Source: Desulfotignum sp. (GTDB lineage Bacteria; Desulfobacterota; Desulfobacteria; Desulfobacterales; Desulfobacteraceae). Taken from it: a stretch of 38,135 nucleotides of DNA. Positions 34,077 to 38,135 of the stretch are shown here, piece by piece. Location of the stretch: the NCBI GenBank assembly GCA_018399285.1, contig JAGYOW010000029.1, positions 1 to 38,135 of the forward strand, read 5' to 3'. The notes beneath the pieces were generated by a model that saw only the letters and a list, made by a program, of their open reading frames with translations, ran no database searches and was not told where the DNA came from. A program made the position numbers and the translations under genes. The stretch's first letter is position 1; each line of letters begins with the position of its first letter.

Positions 34077-34105
34077 TTGATAACCGGCGCTATTTTCTCT
34101 ATAAT
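34077..34105 (+). promoter_or_regulatory. Candidate sigma-70 promoter of the sensor kinase/response regulator pair
   Basis: TTGATA (34077-34082), a 17-bp spacer and a perfect TATAAT (34100-34105) on the plus strand. Transcription would start near 34112, giving a ~125 nt leader before the GTG start at 34237. It points toward the pilM promoter that faces it. Confidence 0.55.
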
Positions 34106-34108
34106 CTG

Positions 34109-34143
34109 ATATGATATTTTTGGAAAGTCAAGTAATATCATAT
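34109..34143. promoter_or_regulatory. 10-bp inverted repeat between facing promoters (candidate operator)
   Basis: ATATGATATT (34109-34118) and AATATCATAT (34134-34143) are perfect inverted copies separated by 15 bp (centre to centre about 25 bp, close to two and a half helical turns). The repeat spans the predicted starts of both the rightward kinase transcript and the leftward pilM transcript, so a protein bound here could affect both. Confidence 0.5.
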
Positions 34144-34158
34144 ATTACATACATTTGA

Positions 34159-34186
34159 AATATACAGAACCCGCTGTTTTTGTCAA
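34159..34186 (-). promoter_or_regulatory. Candidate sigma-70 promoter of pilMNOPQ
   Basis: On the minus strand a perfect TTGACA (34181-34186), a 16-bp spacer and TATATT (34159-34164). Transcription would begin near 34152 and leave a ~140 nt leader. That leader includes the inverted repeat and a small CCTTG/CAAGG hairpin (34044-34058). Confidence 0.55.
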
Positions 34187-34236
34187 ATCGGAAAATTAAA
34201 AACAGCCCAAATGACTGACAAACTGCAAGGCACTTT

Positions 34237-35661
34237 GTGAATAAACCGTTTCCAACGTCATCCGATTTACAGGAAGAAAGACCGTTTGTTCTGGTCAAAG
34301 CGTTTACCATCGCCAGCCTGATCGTCATGCTGGCGGCAACGGTCTTCATTGCCGCTCTCAATGCTCACTGGGTCAGAAACCTGCTTCTGGAAAAAAGCAA
34401 AGAGTACAATTCTTTGCTTGTGGAAAATCTGAATCACCAGATTTTTTTGAGGTTTGCCGCACCCGTGGCATTTAAATACGGCGAGATTAAACTCCGGGAA
34501 CCGGAGCAGAGCCGGCTTCTGGATGCGGTAATCACTTCCACCCTGCACAGTTTCCATGTGGAAATGGTCAATATTTACGGAACCGACAACATCATCGGTT
34601 ACAGTTTTGACAAAGAACAGGTCGGCAGAGAAGATGCCGGAGGAGTGATGTATGAACAGGCCATGCAGAAAGAAACCACATCCAAATTGATTCAAAAAGG
34701 CAGTTTTCTGGAACTGTTGTTCTGGTTTCCCGAAGAAACCAAAATTGTGACCTTTGCCCCCCTGGTTCAGGAAATGCAGCTTTCCCGGCACGAGGAAAAA
34801 GAGGTGATCGGGGTCATTGAAATCGTTCGGGATATCTCCCATGACTATCAACAGGTTTTCAGATTGCAGGGCATGATTGTGGCGTCGTGTGCCGGGGTCA
34901 TGGGCCTTTTATTCATTGTGTTGCGGTTTGTGGTCAAACATGGGGAAACAATCATTGAAGAACGGGCTGAAGAAAGGTTGCGGCTGGAAGAAAAACTTCG
35001 CAAGGCAGCGCATCTGTCCGCCATCGGAGAAATGACCGCCGGTGTTTCCCATGAAATCAGAAACCCTTTGGGGATTATCAAAAGCTCGGCCCAGCTCATG
35101 AAAAAGAAAATGCACAAGCTGGAAGTGCACTCCACGATTCCGGATATCATCATTGAAGAATCCCAGCGTCTCAATAATATTATCACCGATTTTCTGGATT
35201 TTGCCAGACCCAGGCAGGCGGATTTGCGCCCCTGTGATATCAATGACATTATAAATAAAAACCTGTCCTTTCTGGAGACTCAGATCCAGGATCAGGAAAT
35301 CATCATTCACAAGGCATTCCACGACCATCTGCCCGGCATATCCGCTGATCCGGACATGCTGTACCAGGCGTTTTTAAACATTCTGCTCAATTGTTTCCAG
35401 TCCGTGGGGAAAAACGGTGCCATCACCATTGTGACCGATTATGATGCCCGGCGTGTATTCATTTCATTTGCAGACAACGGCCCGGGTATCGATGAAGACA
35501 CGCTTGAAAAAATCTGGACCCCGTTTTTCACCACCAAAGATACGGGCACCGGTCTGGGCTTAGGTATTGTTAAAAATATCATCGAGGCCCACAACGGCAC
35601 CATCCGCATATCCAACGGCAAACCCACCGGTGCCGTGGTTGACATTGCGCTGCCGATTTAG
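34237..35661 (+). CDS. Membrane sensor histidine kinase (NtrB/PilS/ZraS-like)
   Basis: A 474-residue kinase with two membrane helices (about residues 20-42 and 208-230) flanking a ~165-residue periplasmic sensor domain. A HisKA dimerisation box follows with H272 in [21 protein letters not shown], then an ATPase domain with N-box [25 protein letters not shown] and [13 protein letters not shown]. The start is GTG at 34237 with AAGG seven bases before it; no better ATG exists. The cognate regulator is 12 nt downstream. Adjacency to pilMNOPQ suggests PilS, but PilS usually has six membrane helices, so another stress or metal sensor (ZraS-like) is equally possible. Confidence 0.92.
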   Translation: MNKPFPTSSDLQEERPFVLVKAFTIASLIVMLAATVFIAALNAHWVRNLLLEKSKEYNSLLVENLNHQIFLRFAAPVAFKYGEIKLREPEQSRLLDAVITSTLHSFHVEMVNIYGTDNIIGYSFDKEQVGREDAGGVMYEQAMQKETTSKLIQKGSFLELLFWFPEETKIVTFAPLVQEMQLSRHEEKEVIGVIEIVRDISHDYQQVFRLQGMIVASCAGVMGLLFIVLRFVVKHGETIIEERAEERLRLEEKLRKAAHLSAIGEMTAGVSHEIRNPLGIIKSSAQLMKKKMHKLEVHSTIPDIIIEESQRLNNIITDFLDFARPRQADLRPCDINDIINKNLSFLETQIQDQEIIIHKAFHDHLPGISADPDMLYQAFLNILLNCFQSVGKNGAITIVTDYDARRVFISFADNGPGIDEDTLEKIWTPFFTTKDTGTGLGLGIVKNIIEAHNGTIRISNGKPTGAVVDIALPI

Positions 35662-35673
35662 GAGAATCCCCCC

Positions 35674-37065
35674 ATGGAAACCATACTGATTGTTGATGAT
35701 GAAAAACATTATCGTCTCATTTTAAGTGAAGTGCTTGAAGAAGAAGGGTATCATTCTTTCACCGCCGCCAGCGGCATGGAGGCCCTGGATCTCTTGAAAT
35801 CCCAGATCATTGATGTGGTTTTGACCGATGTCAAAATGCCGGGCATGACCGGTATCGATCTGCTGGAAAAAATCAAGGAGATCAATCCGGAGCTGCCGGT
35901 CATCATCATGACCGCTTTTGGCAGCGTTGAAAAGGCCGTGGAAGCCATGCAAAAAGGGGCGTATACATTCATTCTCAAACCGTTTGAAAATGAAGCCCTG
36001 ATCGCCCACATCGCCAAATCCATTTCCATGTACCGAATTGTCCAGGAAAACGCCCTTCTCAGGGATGCGGTTCAGACCCGGTATCAGTTCGACAATATCA
36101 TCGGCAAAAGCAAACCCATGCAGAAATTGTACGAAATCATCCGAAAAGTGGCGCCCACCAATGCCACGGTGCTGATTGAAGGGGAAAGCGGCACGGGCAA
36201 GGAAATGGTGGCCCGATCCATCCATTACAACAGTCTTCGCAAGGCTCACCCCATGGTGGCGGTCAATTGTGCCGCCTTTGCGGAATCTTTGCTGGAAAGC
36301 GAGCTGTTCGGTCATGAAAAAGGGGCGTTCACCGGTGCGGCAGCATTGAAAAAAGGGCGGTTTGAGCTTGCGGACAAAGGCACTTTGTTTCTGGATGAAA
36401 TCGGGGAACTGTCCATGCCCCTTCAGGTGAAACTGTTGCGGGTCCTCCAGGAAAGAACCATTGAACGGGTCGGGGGAACCACCCCGATTCCAGTGGATTT
36501 CCGGCTCATTGCCGCCACCAATAAAACCCTTGAAGACGAGGTGGCCAAAAATCATTTCAGGGAAGATCTGTATTATCGATTGAATGTGGTCAAAGCGGTC
36601 ATCCCCCCATTGCGCGAACGCCCGGAGGACATCCCGCTGCTCATGAACCATTTTATTGAAAAATTCACCCGGGAATCCAGCACCGTCAACCGGGTGAAAG
36701 GCTTCAACAAAGAGGCGGCCCGGATTCTGTGCGATCATTTATGGAACGGCAATGTCAGGGAACTTGAAAATGTGATTGAACGATCCGTGATCCTGGCATC
36801 CAAAGACGTGATCACCCCGTCAGACCTGCCGCCCCAGATGCGTGAAACACCGGAGAATACCCTGGATCTGGATGGTATTCCTGAAGGCGTAGGGCTTGTG
36901 GAAACCCTTGCCGCTGTTGAAAAACGCATGATTATACGGGCCATGACCCTGTCGGGAAATGTTCAGACCAAAGCGGCCCGGATTCTGGGCATTGGAAAAA
37001 GCGGGCTGAACCAGAAATTAAAAAAATACAACCTGGACAAGGAACTCAATATCGACGGAAACTGA
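35674..37065 (+). CDS. Sigma-54-dependent response regulator (NtrC/ZraR/PilR-like)
   Basis: A 463-residue regulator: receiver with phosphoacceptor D52, AAA+ domain with Walker A GESGTGKE, intact sigma-54 loop GAFTGA in [17 protein letters not shown], Walker B TLFLDE, arginine-finger region [22 protein letters not shown], and a C-terminal Fis-type helix-turn-helix ([25 protein letters not shown]). AGGAGAA lies before the ATG. It should activate sigma-54 promoters when phosphorylated by the upstream kinase. No clear -24/-12 element (TGGCAC-N5-TTGC) was seen upstream of pilM, so its target is probably elsewhere. A strong terminator follows. Confidence 0.95.
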   Translation: METILIVDDEKHYRLILSEVLEEEGYHSFTAASGMEALDLLKSQIIDVVLTDVKMPGMTGIDLLEKIKEINPELPVIIMTAFGSVEKAVEAMQKGAYTFILKPFENEALIAHIAKSISMYRIVQENALLRDAVQTRYQFDNIIGKSKPMQKLYEIIRKVAPTNATVLIEGESGTGKEMVARSIHYNSLRKAHPMVAVNCAAFAESLLESELFGHEKGAFTGAAALKKGRFELADKGTLFLDEIGELSMPLQVKLLRVLQERTIERVGGTTPIPVDFRLIAATNKTLEDEVAKNHFREDLYYRLNVVKAVIPPLRERPEDIPLLMNHFIEKFTRESSTVNRVKGFNKEAARILCDHLWNGNVRELENVIERSVILASKDVITPSDLPPQMRETPENTLDLDGIPEGVGLVETLAAVEKRMIIRAMTLSGNVQTKAARILGIGKSGLNQKLKKYNLDKELNIDGN

Positions 37066-37110
37066 AAACCGGCACTGACATTGCCAGTACCGGTTTTCAG
37101 TTGTTTTTTG
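37064..37110 (+). terminator. Intrinsic terminator after the response regulator gene
   Basis: A 14-bp stem with one internal mismatch (GAAAACCGG and ACTG pairing with CAGT and CCGGTTTTC; arms 37064-37077 and 37085-37098) and a 7-nt loop is followed by AGTTGTTTTTTG. It begins within the stop codon. It lies between convergent genes and may also serve the leftward TPR gene, although the trailing T-run on that strand is poor. Confidence 0.85.
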
Positions 37111-37122
37111 TTTCAGCCGCTC

Positions 37123-37821
37123 TTATTGAACCGCAACTGTTTCCGTCATGCTTTGGGCCAAATCCGCATAAATGGAATTTTCATGCTCCCGGGCAATCAA
37201 ATCATACATTTTCCGGCTGTTTGAATCCTCTTGCCGGGCCTCATAAATTTTTGCCAGTATAAAGCGGGCCTCGTCTTTAAGCAGATCTGATTCACCGGTT
37301 TCAATCTGCATAAAATAAGGTACCGCCGCATCCGGATTATTTTTCGCCAGTTGAATATGGCCCAGGGATGACAGCAGAAAATTACCTATCCCCGCCTGGC
37401 CGCCAAACTCATCATATGCTTTTTCAAACCATTTTTCAGCTTCATCATACTGTCCGGCTTCCATGCAGATACCGGCAAACCGGACAAGGGCCATCCGGCC
37501 GGCATCCGTGTTGCCGTAATCAGTGAGCACGGTCTGAAAATCATCCTTGACCGCTGCATAAGCAGCGTTAGGATCTTCTGCCAGGTTTCTGTACACGGTC
37601 ATTGCTCTGGCCACCCGGTCGGAAGCACTGTTTTCAGACCGTTTAAAACTGGTGAGAACCCCGGCAAAAACAATGGCCACCACCACCACGGCACCTGACA
37701 CATACAACAATTGTTTTTTGTAGTAGCTTGCAAAATCCAGTGCTTTCAATATATTTCTCTGCAATGGATCCAGCTGCCTCAACTCTTTTTTCCGCTCATT
37801 GGATACGCGCTGTGCTGCCAT
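37123..37821 (-). CDS. YfgM-like membrane-anchored TPR protein
   Basis: A 232-residue protein with a basic cytoplasmic N-terminus (MAAQRVSNERKKELRQLD), one membrane helix (residues ~38-60, LLYVSGAVVVVAIVFAGVL) and a periplasmic region of tetratricopeptide repeats (GQYDEAEKWFEKAYDEFGGQA, then LGHIQLAKNNPDAAVPYFMQIETG). This is the architecture of YfgM, an ancillary SecYEG translocon partner, and of similar TPR scaffold proteins. AGGTGA lies six bases before the ATG. It is 42 nt downstream of the SH3-domain gene and in the same direction, so the two may be co-transcribed. The specific role is not established. Confidence 0.82.
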   Translation of the reverse strand: MAAQRVSNERKKELRQLDPLQRNILKALDFASYYKKQLLYVSGAVVVVAIVFAGVLTSFKRSENSASDRVARAMTVYRNLAEDPNAAYAAVKDDFQTVLTDYGNTDAGRMALVRFAGICMEAGQYDEAEKWFEKAYDEFGGQAGIGNFLLSSLGHIQLAKNNPDAAVPYFMQIETGESDLLKDEARFILAKIYEARQEDSNSRKMYDLIAREHENSIYADLAQSMTETVAVQ

Positions 37822-37863
37822 AAATTTTCACCTGTATTTAAAAAATAATAAGTAACAATGCCA

Positions 37864-38135
37864 TTACCAGACAAGGGTATGGTAAATCCATCCTTTTTCG
37901 CCATCTGCATGCTCAATATGGATCCAGTCTCCCTGGCGTTTGATCACTTTGAACGGTACCCCTCTTTCCACCGTGAACAGAACACGGCTGTCCGTCGAGG
38001 GTTCTGCGCGGACATTGCAATTTGTTTTTTTGGTGATCACTCCTTCCACGGCTGTCAAAAGCGATTCATGAATCCATGCCAGGTCCCCTTCAAAATCCTT
38101 AATCTTGACCCAGGTGTCTTTTTTTTCCACCACCA
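37864..38135 (-). CDS. SH3-domain protein, C-terminal part (start outside window)
   Basis: The last ~90 residues of a protein whose start is beyond the right edge. The end of one bacterial SH3 repeat (TWVKIKDFEGDLAWIHESLLT) is followed by a complete second one (NCNVRAEPSTDSRVLFTVERG, then DWIHIEHADGEKGWIYHTLVW). Such tandem SH3b domains bind peptidoglycan or peptides in the periplasm, so a signal peptide is expected outside the window. A GTG at 38133 exists but would cut the first repeat, so the gene is taken as partial. Confidence 0.85.
   Translation of the reverse strand, partial: VVEKKDTWVKIKDFEGDLAWIHESLLTAVEGVITKKTNCNVRAEPSTDSRVLFTVERGVPFKVIKRQGDWIHIEHADGEKGWIYHTLVW

Noticed and set aside
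34126-34131. TTGACT on the minus strand as an alternative pilM -35
   Set aside because: No good -10 occurs at 16-18 bp; the TTGACA/TATATT pair upstream is much better.

Overview
The window looks like chromosome from a Gram-negative anaerobe of the Desulfobacterota, most likely a Desulfobacteraceae-type sulfate reducer. This is inferred from gene content: indolepyruvate:ferredoxin oxidoreductase, a futalosine-pathway menaquinone gene, LpxC, a pilMNOPQ cluster and NtrY/NtrX- and NtrC-type regulators. The DNA is moderately GC-rich and densely packed, with many 1-11 bp gene overlaps, so most genes probably sit in long operons. No rRNA, tRNA, CRISPR array, transposase or integrase was seen.

Left part (1-8000, mostly minus strand). 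One leftward operon appears to start at a promoter near 5411-5438. It runs through a small His-rich protein, iorA, iorB, aroQ, mqnB and tatD, then a palindromic repeat, then a tcdA-like gene cut by the window edge. It combines aryl-pyruvate oxidation, chorismate synthesis and menaquinone synthesis. Behind it lies a second leftward pair, comM-hslO.

Centre-left (8064-15262, plus strand). lpxC, a DUF4390 gene, an NtrY-like kinase, an NtrX-like regulator, rsmD, coaD and a LysR regulator are tightly spaced and probably co-transcribed. The NtrX-like protein has lost the GAFTGA loop needed for sigma-54 contact. Next (15399-19333, plus) come a HyuA-type hydantoinase/oxoprolinase subunit, a zinc deacetylase of the histone-deacetylase fold with an extra Cys-containing tail, and epmA. 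Convergent to these is pcm-DUF368 (minus).

Accessory segment (about 21230-23100). An AT-rich patch holds a DUF3465 protein, a zinc-ribbon protein, a very basic small protein and a dienelactone-hydrolase-like protein. It lies between housekeeping genes (pcm on one side, a 5-formyltetrahydrofolate cyclo-ligase gene and serS on the other) and looks like a small acquired island. No mobility gene is visible.

Right part (23947-38135). serS, threonine synthase, a LysM-like secreted protein and a TPR lipoprotein (PilF/PilW-like) run rightward and meet pilQ end to end with overlapping stop codons. pilM-N-O-P-Q is a classic leftward type IV pilus alignment and secretin operon. Upstream of pilM, a divergent sensor kinase and sigma-54 response regulator run rightward. 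Predicted promoters for the two directions face each other across a 10-bp inverted repeat, which suggests joint control. The window ends with a YfgM-like membrane TPR protein and the C-terminal part of an SH3-domain protein.
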